In this document: positions 24,983 to 33,983 of the stretch, piece after piece | How the letters are laid out: each line of letters opens with the position of its first letter | Position numbering within the stretch: the first letter of the stretch is position 1 | Origin: Halomarina rubra | Lineage (GTDB): Archaea; Halobacteriota; Halobacteria; Halobacteriales; Haloarculaceae | Length of the DNA: 64,000 bases | Assembly (NCBI RefSeq): GCF_023699475.1 | Contig: NZ_JALXFV010000007.1 | Span: 348,948-412,947 of the forward strand | Direction: 5' to 3' | Translations under genes and position numbers: made by a program | Notes under the pieces: generated by a model | Told to the model about the DNA's origin: nothing | Seen by the model: the letters and a program-made list of their open reading frames with translations, nothing else | Databases searched by the model: none

Positions 24983-26398
24983 CTACAAGAATGCTGGTGA
25001 CGTCGTCGGGAGCGAGATGAGCCAGAGACTGATGACGGTGTACCCAATCATGACGACGATGAACGGATACTGACTGCGAATCGCGACGAGTCGTGAGGCG
25101 AACGTTTCGTAGGCGATTGCGTGGGCCAGCCAAATCGCCAGTAGATGGCCGACGAGGACGAACACGATGTTGAGCCCCTCGAACCACCCAGGGAGAGTCA
25201 AGACGACGGGATTCGCAGGTGGCGTGAACGGACTGGTAACGACCTCCAAGAGAGAAGGAAACAGTGAGACGAGGAACCCGAAGTAATGAGCAAGGTGATA
25301 GCCCGCTGCAATCGCGAGCAACGGCGGGGCGAACCGACGGGCCAGCGACCGACTCGTGAGATACGTCTCGACGAGCGCACGGGACTGCCTCGCCGCGACC
25401 AGGTACGCACCAACGAAAGCTACGTAGCCACCGACGAAAATCGTCAGATACACCGCGAGCGGTGGGAGGCCGACACCGACGATCGTCTCGACTAGACGGG
25501 CCCCCTGTGTCGTCGTGACGAACCCAGTAAACGTCAACTCCCAGACCAGAGCAATCAGAAACGCGATGTCGTCAAGTCCGTCGACCAGCCGACTCGTCGG
25601 CAACCCGAATCCGGGGGGCCGGAGTGCGAGTCCACGTTCGGTTCGCTGGAGCGGGGCGACTGAACCGTAGTACCGGAACGTGACCGACACAGGGTCGGCC
25701 TTCGAGAACCAGTCGTCGGAGCCGAAGACCACACCACCGGCCACAGTCACCACAGAGTACGCGAGTATACCACCTGCGAGCAGTGCCGGACGGTCGTTGA
25801 TCGCCGTCGTCGTTTCGAACCAGACCAGTCCCAAGAAACCAACAACGGCAGGCCACTTACCGATTCGTGCCGGATAGTGACGACCGTGTGATGGAAGCAT
25901 CTCGCAGATGGTTCGCCACGGGTTGAGTATTGGCCACGGGTTACCAACCGTGTAGGCGACGATCGTCAGGCCAGCTCTCGCTCCGGCGAACACGAGGATG
26001 ACGGCTCCGCTGACAGTTGGGATTTGAGGTCCCATCAATCCACTGACGACGATATAACAGAGCGTACCGACGCCGAGGAGGCGAGCACCGAGAACCGTTC
26101 CAGTCCGAACGACCGACCGGAGGGTAATGTCGTAGGTTCGTTCGTGAAGATAGGTGATGTACTGACGGTCCGTCACGAAGCTAGCCAGCATCGCTGACGC
26201 ACCGATGGCAGCACCCCCCGTCCCGAGATACAACCATCGAGGGACACTCAAGTTGTCACGGTTCGCCGCGTTGTTGAGACTCACCGCGGCATTGCTCGCG
26301 GCGACCGTGTCGAACGAGAGGAGCACGGCGATACCAACAACCCAGAGAACCGCAAACCGCCGACAGAGCTTCACTGTCGGCCATTCGTGATCAGTCAT
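24983..26398 (-). CDS. Polytopic membrane protein, possible partner of the iron lipoprotein
   Basis: 471 residues, with about ten to eleven hydrophobic helices separated by short loops. Conserved-looking polar features are NPWPILNPWRT in a loop, the FGSDDWFSKADPVSVTF region, and His-containing helices (GYHLAHYFGF, VLVGHLLAIWLAHAIAYE). These intramembrane His residues could bind metal or haem. I know similar proteins in haloarchaea near copper and iron genes, but not their function. A TATA-like CAAATAC is too close to the ATG to be its promoter. It converges with the lipoprotein gene and leaves only 28 nt between the stops. Confidence 0.6.
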   Translation of the reverse strand: MTDHEWPTVKLCRRFAVLWVVGIAVLLSFDTVAASNAAVSLNNAANRDNLSVPRWLYLGTGGAAIGASAMLASFVTDRQYITYLHERTYDITLRSVVRTGTVLGARLLGVGTLCYIVVSGLMGPQIPTVSGAVILVFAGARAGLTIVAYTVGNPWPILNPWRTICEMLPSHGRHYPARIGKWPAVVGFLGLVWFETTTAINDRPALLAGGILAYSVVTVAGGVVFGSDDWFSKADPVSVTFRYYGSVAPLQRTERGLALRPPGFGLPTSRLVDGLDDIAFLIALVWELTFTGFVTTTQGARLVETIVGVGLPPLAVYLTIFVGGYVAFVGAYLVAARQSRALVETYLTSRSLARRFAPPLLAIAAGYHLAHYFGFLVSLFPSLLEVVTSPFTPPANPVVLTLPGWFEGLNIVFVLVGHLLAIWLAHAIAYETFASRLVAIRSQYPFIVVMIGYTVISLWLISLPTTSPAFL

Positions 26399-26550
26399 GT
26401 ATTTGACTCGCCTTGAGGATGGTTTGCCTCATGCGTGGCTCCACGTTGTGTGCATACTGAGTATCGAGAAGTGTTCTGACGGGACGATGCTCACGCTCAT
26501 CACTCTGCTGCACGCCGACGGATGGGCGAATTCGCTCACTGCTCACTCCC

Positions 26551-27540
26551 CTACCGATGGACCTCCAGTATCTCCTGATATCGGTCGCGGATGGTGACCT
26601 CACTCACGGTACTCGCTTCGCTCACTGCCGCCTGAGTCGTGTCCGTATTCGTCAGCCGAGCTGCAGCGTACAGCGCACCCGCCGCAATGGAGAGTGGACT
26701 TCGGCCGCTGTGGACGTTGTGCTCGACAGCACTCTCAATGAGCTCACGTGCCACGTACTCGACCTCCTCGTCGAACTCGAGTTTCGAGCGGAACCGTGTG
26801 ACGTAGGTTTCAGGGTCGGCAAGTTGTACACCGAGTCCGAGTTCGCGAGCCACGTAGCGATAGGCACGTTGAATCCGAAGTCGCTCCACACGGCTGACCG
26901 TGGCGATCTCGTCGAGGCTTCGCGGGGCGTCTGTATTCCGGGCAGCTGCATACAGACAGCCGGATGCGACACTTTCGATACATCGGCCTGGGAGAAGACC
27001 TTCCGTAATCGCGCTTCGATAGAGCCGGGCAGCGAGTTCGCGAGTCATCTGGGGAAGCCCGAGTGCACTCGCCATACGGTCGATTTCACCGAATGCTTGT
27101 TTGAGATTTCGGTCTTGGGAGTCGCGTGAACGGAATCGTTCGTCCCAGGTACGGAGCCGTTTCATCTTCGCCCGCTGGTTCGGTTCTAGCGCCTGGCCGT
27201 ACGCGTCTTTGTTCTGCCACCCGATTTTCGTCGAAAGCCCTCTGTCGTGTTGGAGTTCGGTGATTGGAGCGCCGGTTCGCTCTCGATTGGTTTCAGGGTC
27301 TCCCTCGTGGTTGCGCCATTCTGGCCCGTGGTCGAGTTGTCCGGCCTCGATTACAAGCCCACACTCTCGACACGCCCGGTCGGCGTGCTGGTTGTCATCA
27401 ACGATTCGACCGCCACACTCCGGGCACGTAGCTTGCTGTGTCCGGGATACATCACCCCGCGAACGACCAGTGTCCGTACTGACGTCTGCTGTGGAAGCTA
27501 CTCGACGACTTCGGCGTGAGAGGGTGTTGTTCGATGTCAT
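26551..27540 (-). CDS. tfb: Transcription initiation factor IIB
   Basis: 329 residues from the ATG at 27538-27540, which follows a TATA-like GTATACAA by about 25 nt. The zinc ribbon has CPECGG and CRECGLVI, but the first pair is preceded by a 37-residue Ser/Arg-rich tail. The B-finger/linker region (GPEWRNHEGDPETNRERTGAP, HDRGLSTKIGW) and two cyclin-like repeats (SVASGCLYAAARNTDAPRSL; SIAAGALYAAARLTNTDTTQ) are complete. The protein recruits RNA polymerase to TBP-bound promoters. Haloarchaea have several TFBs with different promoter preferences; this one lies in the cargo region, and a second, more diverged one is at 54930. Confidence 0.92.
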   Translation of the reverse strand: MTSNNTLSRRSRRVASTADVSTDTGRSRGDVSRTQQATCPECGGRIVDDNQHADRACRECGLVIEAGQLDHGPEWRNHEGDPETNRERTGAPITELQHDRGLSTKIGWQNKDAYGQALEPNQRAKMKRLRTWDERFRSRDSQDRNLKQAFGEIDRMASALGLPQMTRELAARLYRSAITEGLLPGRCIESVASGCLYAAARNTDAPRSLDEIATVSRVERLRIQRAYRYVARELGLGVQLADPETYVTRFRSKLEFDEEVEYVARELIESAVEHNVHSGRSPLSIAAGALYAAARLTNTDTTQAAVSEASTVSEVTIRDRYQEILEVHR

Positions 27541-27827
27541 GGCCAGCACTGACGTTGTATACTCTGCGTCCACCCCGTTCATGGCTCTGTACCCGATTCC
27601 CAGAGGGCGGGAATCGTCCCCACGCTCTGTATCAATGAGCCGGGTATCTACACGGATAGCCCAAGATGCGCTACAGGGCGGTGATTACGACGGGCCATCG
27701 GTTCGAGCAGTAGCTGCTGGTCCATCAGACCAGCGAACGAGCGTTGTCTGAGTCAGTCCCCTGTGAAGACTACTCCGCTACAGAGATGCATGGAAAATAT
27801 CTGCGGCGTCCGTCGGGCACGGGAAAC

Positions 27828-28133
27828 TCACGTGACGACACCGTACACCATCAGAAACGTGAAGTAGAGAATCACCAGCGCAAACAGTGCCTTCAGTCTG
27901 AACAGACTCAGTGTCTCATCTTCGGCAGCACGGGCTTGCTCGTACGCTGCTTGTTCATCCGCATCGAGTCGGTCCTCGTGAGCCACCCCGCGATGTAACA
28001 CCAGCTGTTGTTCGGTCGGGAACGGATAGTCACAGTACTGACAGCGAGCGAAAGGCGTCTCTCCCGCTCGTATTTCGAACTCAGTCTCGAGCGGAGCCAT
28101 CGACCCTCGGCCACCAGTACGGTGTTCGCTCAT
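27828..28133 (-). CDS. Membrane-anchored C2H2 zinc-finger protein (DUF7410-like)
   Basis: 101 residues (102 if the ATG at 28134-28136 is used). CQYCDYPFPTEQQLVLHRGVAH is a classical C2H2 finger with spacing C-X2-C-X12-H-X4-H. A Glu/Ala-rich helix and a single C-terminal membrane segment (LFALVILYFTFLMVYGVV) follow, so the finger faces the cytoplasm. Similar haloarchaeal proteins are annotated DUF7410. They are often next to cytochrome-oxidase-type genes, but here the neighbours are TFB and DoxX. Confidence 0.7.
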   Translation of the reverse strand: MSEHRTGGRGSMAPLETEFEIRAGETPFARCQYCDYPFPTEQQLVLHRGVAHEDRLDADEQAAYEQARAAEDETLSLFRLKALFALVILYFTFLMVYGVVT

Positions 28134-28238
28134 CAAACGCGCTTCGCGAGGCAGTCATCAATACTTTTCGAGAGCGAGACCGCCCTGTGTGGACCAGCGC
28201 CGAACACCTCTAGCGCGTAATGGGGATTGTCGACCGTG

Positions 28239-29333
28239 CTACGTCGATGTTTCCTCCGCCGCTCGCTGCTGTCGCTTCATCTCCATCGTTTGGAGCCGAG
28301 TATCGAGAGCGAACGGGCCAGCTCCGGTGACCAGTAGAACGGAGACGAGTCCGAACAGCGAGATATGAGCCAAGACCGGATCGTTGGGCAATCCGAACAG
28401 CGTCAGCGTGAACATGATGAACGCAACCCCAGCAGACGCTCGGGTGAAGACACCGACGAAGAGTGCTGCCCCAACTGCCATTTCGACGAGTCCAGCACCC
28501 ACTACCCACAGTTCTGGAGAGACAGGGACGACCGCTGTCAAATCGTACTGTGCAACGACCGCGAGTGCATCGCCGGGGTTCATCAGCTTTTGCGTGAACC
28601 CGAGGTAGAAGAACGTGAACCCCAGTCCGACCCGGAGTATCGTCGGAACGAACTGCGTGTACGACTCGATTCTCGTGGCAAAGGGTACCGAAACCTGTCT
28701 GTATATCGGATCGAATCGGCCATAGAGCGTTCCGTCGCTGGCTGCGATGCGGGCGAGGACGTGGTCAGCACTCGGTCGGCCCCCACCAAGGAGGATTATC
28801 GCGATGAACCCAGGGACGTACTCTGCGGCGAGGAGGAGTTCGGGACGGAATGCGAGGCCAACGAGGTACCCTGCCAGTCCAACACCAGCGGTAAACCGGG
28901 TCGCCAGTCCGAAGAGGAGCAGAAAGCCGACAGCGACCTCGAACAGTCGAGTCGGGGCAGGCACGAGTGGGCTAAAGTAGTACCCAGCGAACCCCGCTCC
29001 GACGAGTGGAAGACCGATACTCAATCGAAGCAACCACGGGAGGAGATCTTCGTACTCCGAGAGCGTCGCTCTCAGGAGGGCGATATCAGAAGCGATAGGC
29101 CGATACCGAAGGTAGAGACCAATCCCGACGATTACGACGAGAGTGCCAACGCCGAGGACAGCGACGTTAGTGGGATTCGAGGCAGTTTCTGAGAGGAACC
29201 GAATCGCATCGACCGGATCTCCTCCGTCGCTCACGTACTTGACGTGGGCGGCGACGGGCGACGTGGTGGCCACCAACCCACATAGCGTCAGTACGAACGC
29301 GGCGACGAGTCTACTCAGGGGCAGTTCGTCCAT
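28239..29333 (-). CDS. DoxX family membrane protein with N-terminal exported extension
   Basis: 364 residues from the ATG at 29331-29333. An N-terminal signal (AAFVLTLCGLVATTSPVAA) is followed by eight or so helices. Two DoxX-like bundles can be seen: LRLSIGLPLVGAGFAGYYFSPL...LGLATRF-type and LRVGLGFTFFYLGFTQKLMNPGDAL...VEMAVGAALFVGVFTR, which suggests a duplication. DoxX proteins are linked to quinone-dependent redox reactions and sulphur or oxidative stress. The gene stands alone between a zinc-finger gene and a divergent cyclodeaminase gene. The function in this context is not determined. Confidence 0.75.
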   Translation of the reverse strand: MDELPLSRLVAAFVLTLCGLVATTSPVAAHVKYVSDGGDPVDAIRFLSETASNPTNVAVLGVGTLVVIVGIGLYLRYRPIASDIALLRATLSEYEDLLPWLLRLSIGLPLVGAGFAGYYFSPLVPAPTRLFEVAVGFLLLFGLATRFTAGVGLAGYLVGLAFRPELLLAAEYVPGFIAIILLGGGRPSADHVLARIAASDGTLYGRFDPIYRQVSVPFATRIESYTQFVPTILRVGLGFTFFYLGFTQKLMNPGDALAVVAQYDLTAVVPVSPELWVVGAGLVEMAVGAALFVGVFTRASAGVAFIMFTLTLFGLPNDPVLAHISLFGLVSVLLVTGAGPFALDTRLQTMEMKRQQRAAEETST

Positions 29334-29451
29334 ACTCGAAGGTACGTCCCTCGAAGGGAGATATCGTCGCTTGATTCTCAGTTGGCGGGAATCGGGATTC
29401 CTGATTACCCATGGAGAACACACACGTAGACTCAGAGTTAACCCCACAGGG

Positions 29452-30039
29452 ATGGAATACAACCACCAAACCCTCGACGAATTTCTCTCCGGGATTGCCT
29501 CACCGCGTGTCACTCCTGCCGGTGGTTCCGCGGCCGCGGTCGTCGGTGCAGTCGGAACGTCACTGTGCGAGATGGCGTGCATCCATACCATTGGGAAAGA
29601 GGGGTACGAGGACGTCGAGCCCCAACTCTCCGAGATCCAGACGAATCTACAGCACCAGCGACGGGCGCTGATGGGTCTGGCAGGGGCAGACGCTGAGGCG
29701 GTTTCTGAACTACTCAGTGCCTCAGAAGAAACATCGAGAGAGATAGCCGCGATGAAGGCAGTTGGCGTCCCGATAACGATCGCCAAGGCCTGTTCGACCG
29801 TACTCGATGATGCAGTCGTCGTTACCGCGACAGCGAACGAGAATGCGGTTCCGGACGCTGGTACCGGTTCGTACTTCGTTCATTCGACGCTCGAATCCTC
29901 GTTGTTCACCGCTCGAACGAATCTCCAGTCGATAGAAGAAACACCGACCGTCCGCAAGATGCAGAACCAGACAGCAGCTATCGAACGTGCTGCAGAGGCG
30001 GCCTTTGGGGAAATTATCGAGAACATCCAACCGAGGTAG
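29452..30039 (+). CDS. Formiminotransferase-cyclodeaminase C-terminal-type protein (cyclohydrolase/cyclodeaminase)
   Basis: 195 residues, all helical. LDEFLSGIASPRVTPAGGSAAAVVGAVGTSLCEMA is the diagnostic start of the FTCD_C family; PAGGSAAA binds the folate. Stand-alone members convert methenyl-tetrahydrofolate or deaminate formimino-tetrahydrofolate. The normal length is 190-210, so it is complete. In haloarchaea this gene often accompanies the folate one-carbon or histidine degradation pathway; neither is near here. The start at 29452 has no upstream in-frame alternative that preserves the family N-terminus. Confidence 0.85.
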   Translation: MEYNHQTLDEFLSGIASPRVTPAGGSAAAVVGAVGTSLCEMACIHTIGKEGYEDVEPQLSEIQTNLQHQRRALMGLAGADAEAVSELLSASEETSREIAAMKAVGVPITIAKACSTVLDDAVVVTATANENAVPDAGTGSYFVHSTLESSLFTARTNLQSIEETPTVRKMQNQTAAIERAAEAAFGEIIENIQPR

Positions 30040-30157
30040 CTGAAGATAGGTGTGAAGCCCCGACTCTCAAAGAACGACCATCGAGGGCAAGCAGGGTGGG
30101 GACATTCAGCTCATACCAAGTCGTGATGCATATCCTGCGGAGGACCGTTGGCCAGGT

Positions 30158-30679
30158 ATGGGGGTGCTAGAATCGGCGAATGACCGTCCAACGACCGTCG
30201 AGGTCATCTTCTCGACTGGACGAACGCTCAGCCTCCTCGCTGTCCTTGTGGGTTTGGCGTGGGGGACAGGACAACCGTTCGTGTTTCCGAGTCTGGGACC
30301 GTCTGCGTACGCACTCGCCATAACGCCTTCAGCAGCGACGAGCCAGTGGCAGCGGACGATCGGTGGCCACTTCTTCGGTGTTCTCTCTGGGATGGTCGCC
30401 TACCACGCACTTGCGCCAGGACTGACTATCGTCAGTACGCCATCCGCATTTTCTCCGGGGGGATTCCGCCTCGTCCTTTCTGGGTTCGTGGCCGTCGGGC
30501 TCACGACAATCGCGATGCTCAGAACCGATTATCGCCACGCTCCAGCGTGTGCAACGACGCTGATAATCAGTCTTGGATTACTGACGACGGTCGTAGATGC
30601 AGCGATCATCATGGTCTCGGTCTGTCTACTCGTACTGGTCGACTCCCTGTTGCCAGCTGGTGGGGTAGCTGGACGATAG
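30158..30679 (+). CDS. HPP family integral membrane protein
   Basis: 173 residues, with four membrane helices. GQPFVFPSLGPSAYALA and HAPACATTLIISLGLL match the family of HPP proteins in haloarchaea; the His-Ala-Pro in HAPACATT stands where bacterial members have HPP. Members have been linked to nitrite transport in plastids and cyanobacteria, which would agree with the FNT gene at the window start, though the two are 29 kb apart. The ATG at 30158 gives a polar start (MGVLESANDRPTT) directly before the first helix. Confidence 0.7.
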   Translation: MGVLESANDRPTTVEVIFSTGRTLSLLAVLVGLAWGTGQPFVFPSLGPSAYALAITPSAATSQWQRTIGGHFFGVLSGMVAYHALAPGLTIVSTPSAFSPGGFRLVLSGFVAVGLTTIAMLRTDYRHAPACATTLIISLGLLTTVVDAAIIMVSVCLLVLVDSLLPAGGVAGR

Positions 30680-30899
30680 TGACTCTCTTAGGGGTCAAAC
30701 ACGGAGAATCCCGTCTGAGTTCTCGGTAACTATCTTGTTCCACGATTATTCATTGACACAACATCGATAGAAACGGCTCGTGACCGGTAGTGTGTTTTTT
30801 TGCACCCAGAAGCATCTGACTCGGTTCCTGTCGGCTGTGGTTGAGCCCACCTCGTGTCGTATCAGTCAGGACTTACATGGGTGGCCCGAACCTCCAGTG

Positions 30900-31529
30900 A
30901 TGGCCACAGGGGTTCACGTAGAGATGGTCGTCGAAGGCACCGACGTGTGTCCAGTCACCTCCATCAGCGAGGACTGTGAGGTCGAATCGATCCGTACAGC
31001 AGGTGGCGACGATGGTGTCATCGGCGAACTGACCGTCGATCGCACCGTTCAGAACGAACTCGAGTCGCCCGATACCGATGTCGTGTTCGCTGACGGCACT
31101 CAGGAGGTGCACCGATTTACCACCGACTCTGCCGACTGTCCGTGCGGACGGATTCCCGACCACGGCTGTCTCGTGCGAAACCTTCGTGCGGAATCAGGTG
31201 CACTTCACCTCTCGTTCATCGCGGCAGATACTCCAACGGTTCGTGACATCGTCACCGACGTCAAATCGCGCGCTGAGTCGGTACGAATCCGTCGGCTCAC
31301 TCGCTCCGAACCGGATGAGGAAGAGAGGCTGCTGTTCGTCAATCGGGACACCTTCACCGACCGCCAGTACGAAACACTCGAAACGGCCCACGAGATGGGA
31401 TACTTCGAGACCCCCAGGCGTTCGAGCAGAAACGACGTCGCAGACGAACTCGACAACACTGGTGCGACGTTCACCGAACACCTGGCTCGTGCTCAGCGCA
31501 AACTGCTGGATCAGATCCTTTCGGTGTAG
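30900..31529 (+). CDS. Bacterio-opsin-activator-type HTH_10 regulator
   Basis: 209 residues. The C-terminal 55 residues (FTDRQYETLETAHEMGYFETPRRSSRNDVADEL, then FTEHLARAQRKLLDQIL) are a classical HTH_10 DNA-binding domain. The N-terminal 150 residues form a small sensory domain with a possible metal site (CPCGRIPDHGCLVRN, three Cys and one His). The ATG at 30900 was selected because the earlier frame is Cys/Phe-rich and not acidic. It lies 96 nt upstream of a truncated haemoglobin gene on the same strand and may respond to oxygen or NO to control it. Confidence 0.8.
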   Translation: MATGVHVEMVVEGTDVCPVTSISEDCEVESIRTAGGDDGVIGELTVDRTVQNELESPDTDVVFADGTQEVHRFTTDSADCPCGRIPDHGCLVRNLRAESGALHLSFIAADTPTVRDIVTDVKSRAESVRIRRLTRSEPDEEERLLFVNRDTFTDRQYETLETAHEMGYFETPRRSSRNDVADELDNTGATFTEHLARAQRKLLDQILSV

Positions 31530-31625
31530 ACCGACTGCGCAGAACGGCCGGAATATCTCGATTGGTACATAAAGCCCCTACGACGGTAGCAAGAGGCGTT
31601 TTCGGATGAGAGACCGGACGTTCAG

Positions 31626-31991
31626 ATGTCGATGCCCGAAACCCTCTACCGTCAAATCGGTGGTCGAGAAGCGATCGAACACGTCGTCGACGACTTCTAC
31701 GATCGAGTACTGGCCGACGACGACCTCGTCGAATACTTCGAAGGGATGGACATGGCCGAACTCCGTGCCCATCAGGTTCAGTTCGTGAGTGCAGTTGCAG
31801 GTGGTCCAGTCGATTACTCAGGGGCAAATATGCGTGAAGCCCACAGTCACCTCGATATCAGTGAGGCCGACTTCGATGCCGTTGGGCGATATCTCGAAGC
31901 GGCGCTGGTCGACGCTGGCGTGAACGAGGAGAACGTCGAGGCGATCATGTCCGAGGTGGTCGCTCTAAAGGAACCGATCGTCGGGCACTGA
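31626..31991 (+). CDS. Truncated haemoglobin, group I
   Basis: 121 residues, the usual length. LYRQIGGREAIEHVVDDFYDRVLADDDLVEYFEGMDM is the strongly conserved N-terminal globin segment, followed by FVSAVAGGPVDYSGANMREAHSHLDIS, where His in AHSHL is the expected proximal haem ligand. The protein would bind oxygen or nitric oxide in the cytoplasm. The ATG at 31626 is followed by another at 31632. With the HTH_10 gene upstream and FNT and HPP genes in the window, a role in nitrosative stress is reasonable inference. Confidence 0.88.
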   Translation: MSMPETLYRQIGGREAIEHVVDDFYDRVLADDDLVEYFEGMDMAELRAHQVQFVSAVAGGPVDYSGANMREAHSHLDISEADFDAVGRYLEAALVDAGVNEENVEAIMSEVVALKEPIVGH

Positions 31992-32291
31992 CCCCCAACG
32001 ATCGAACGGCAAGCCCATCGAAGCTAGGCGCGAGGTACTCGGACGCGCATTACGACTGCAAGCAGTCGCCTATCCATCGTCACCGAATCCCGACGACCGA
32101 GCACCGACGACTAATCAATAGTTTCAGGACACTGATGGCCCAACTGAGGAGACGACAGACACGTGAGATGGTCCGGAGCGAGCTTCCAGAACCGGTACAC
32201 CGTCGGGACGAGCACGCACTCAGTGTGGAGTCCCGTTGGCAGTATGTCGGCCTCTCTATTCAGACGACACCCGCTCCAAACCGAATGTACA

Positions 32292-32666
32292 ATGGGTCGT
32301 AAGCCAGGGACAGAGGGAGCCCCAAACCTCCAACAGGTTCTTGACGCACTCGACGACCCTGCGTGCAGAGAGATCGTAGAGTGTCTCGAGGACCCGATGA
32401 CTGCCAGCGAGCTCTCGGAGCGATGTGAGATTCCGCAGTCGACGACGTATCGGAAACTCGACCTCCTCAGTGACGCCTCACTCGTCGAGGAACGTGTCGA
32501 GGTTCGAACTGACGGCCATCACACAACCCGCTATGTCCTCGCGTTCAACGAGGTCCGTCTCTCGCTGGATGAGAACCGTGCCCTCGATGTAGAGATTGAC
32601 CGTCCCGCCCGGACTCCCGAGCAGCGGTTGTCCGAGATGTGGTCGGAGGTGCGAAAAGAAACATGA
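32292..32666 (+). CDS. ArsR-like winged-helix regulator (cassette 1)
   Basis: 124 residues. VLDALDDPACREIVECLEDPMTASELSERCEIPQSTTYRKLDLL is a winged helix with recognition helix PQSTTYRKLDLL, then a wing (VEVRTDGHHTTRYVL). It has no obvious metal or thiol site. Its stop overlaps the start of the DUF7521-like gene by 4 nt (ATGA at 32663-32666). The same two-gene cassette occurs at 37189-37916 with about half the residues identical in the helix region. The signal may come from the membrane partner. Confidence 0.8.
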   Translation: MGRKPGTEGAPNLQQVLDALDDPACREIVECLEDPMTASELSERCEIPQSTTYRKLDLLSDASLVEERVEVRTDGHHTTRYVLAFNEVRLSLDENRALDVEIDRPARTPEQRLSEMWSEVRKET

Positions 32667-32941
32667 ATACGAACATCACAACCACAGTAATCGTCCTCAA
32701 GACACTCACACTCCTCTTGGGGGGATCAATCACGTTCTTCGCGTTCAAGGCATATCGACGAACGGCTGCTCCAGCGCTCCGTGCACTCGCACTCGGATTT
32801 GGAGCAGTGACGATCGGTGCGTTGCTCGCCGGAATCGCCGATCAATTCCTTCCTGTCGACCCGAGTATCGCACTGATCCTCGAAAGTCTGTTTACGACCG
32901 TCGGGTTCGGCGTCATCCTGTACTCACTCTATGTGGATTGA
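32663..32941 (+). CDS. DUF7521-like three-helix membrane protein (cassette 1)
   Basis: 92 residues, three hydrophobic helices. LKTLTLLLGGSITFFAFKAYRRTAAPALRALALGFGAVTIGALLAG matches the haloarchaeal DUF7521 family, always next to a winged-helix gene. YRRT after the first helix is a positive-inside loop. Translation is coupled to the regulator by the ATGA overlap. It probably senses a membrane or envelope condition; no enzymatic residue is visible. Confidence 0.75.
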   Translation: MNTNITTTVIVLKTLTLLLGGSITFFAFKAYRRTAAPALRALALGFGAVTIGALLAGIADQFLPVDPSIALILESLFTTVGFGVILYSLYVD

Positions 32942-33014
32942 GAAGACGGTAGAGAGTAGAGAGCCTGCCAAATCGAGACACAGCTCATTGATTTCGACCG
33001 ACTGAGAGGGGGTT

Positions 33015-33983
33015 TCAGCGGGTCGAACGAACGTGCTCGCGAAGTCCGTAGAGGAAGGGTGCACCGAGCACAAGCGCACCACCACCAGTGACCGCGTAGC
33101 TGAGTGTCGAGAGTTGACGGGTGGGCCCCTCGCCGACGAGGATGACACCACGCATGCCCTCATCGCTGTACTCGGAACACTCGTACGTGCTCAGTCCGTC
33201 ACCGTCGAACTCGACGGCGAATCGGTGACCCGCTCCGGCAACCTGGTCGCTGTGGTAGCCGAGTTCAGCGTCGACCACGTTGTACGGTTCGTTTCCCACC
33301 CACTCCCAGACGACGGTCGTTCCGGGGTCGATACGCATCGCTGGTGGGGCAAACGCGTAGGGACCACCGTTGCCCTCCGCACCGACCTCAACGACTACCT
33401 CGGACTCGCCACGACGGTCGACGAGCTCGTGGTAGTTCCCGGTGTTCGACAGCCAGCCGTTATAGGTCTCCTCGGGCTGTTCGGGTGTCTGCTCTCCCCC
33501 ACTGGTCCCGCTCAGCGTGACCCCCACATCACCGACGACGACAGCGCCTTTCATGCCCATTGCTTCGTGGGGTGCACAGGCGTAGCGTGTGACACCAGGA
33601 GTGTCGAGCGTCGTCTCGAACGTATCGCCGCTGGATCCGTAGTACTCCGACTCGAACGAGCCGTCTTTCGCGACGACGTTGTGCGTCCCGCCGTTGCCGG
33701 TCCATGTCCAGACGATAGTCGTTCCAGGGTCGATTCGAACCGCGGCAGGAGCGAACGCGAATGCGCCGCCGTTGCCCCCCGCACCCACGGTGACCTCGAC
33801 ACGGGACTGGCCGCGGACGTCGGTGACCTTCGAGACGCCCTCGGTGTTCGCGAACCACTTCGAGAGGTCAACCGCTGAATCCCCCGTCTGTGCGGTGGCT
33901 GGCCCAACGAACAGACCGGCACCGAGCGTCGCACCGGCCGTCGCCGCGAGGAACCGTCGGCGAGTCGTTCCCGTCATCGCCAT
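33015..33983 (-). CDS. Double-domain halocyanin, second copper site degenerate
   Basis: 322 residues, Tat signal TTRRRFLAATAG. Domain 1 (about 35-155) contains GTHNVV, then YACAPHEAMGM, the His, Cys, His, Met ligands of a type 1 copper site. Domain 2 (about 175-290) has EPYNVV and YECSEYSDEGM: both His are replaced by Tyr, while Cys and Met remain, so it cannot hold copper in the usual way. A C-terminal membrane segment anchors the protein outside. It starts inside the stop of the multicopper oxidase gene (TGATG), so the two are translated together; it may carry electrons for that oxidase. The ATG at 33981-33983 is favoured by that coupling. Confidence 0.88.
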   Translation of the reverse strand: MAMTGTTRRRFLAATAGATLGAGLFVGPATAQTGDSAVDLSKWFANTEGVSKVTDVRGQSRVEVTVGAGGNGGAFAFAPAAVRIDPGTTIVWTWTGNGGTHNVVAKDGSFESEYYGSSGDTFETTLDTPGVTRYACAPHEAMGMKGAVVVGDVGVTLSGTSGGEQTPEQPEETYNGWLSNTGNYHELVDRRGESEVVVEVGAEGNGGPYAFAPPAMRIDPGTTVVWEWVGNEPYNVVDAELGYHSDQVAGAGHRFAVEFDGDGLSTYECSEYSDEGMRGVILVGEGPTRQLSTLSYAVTGGGALVLGAPFLYGLREHVRSTR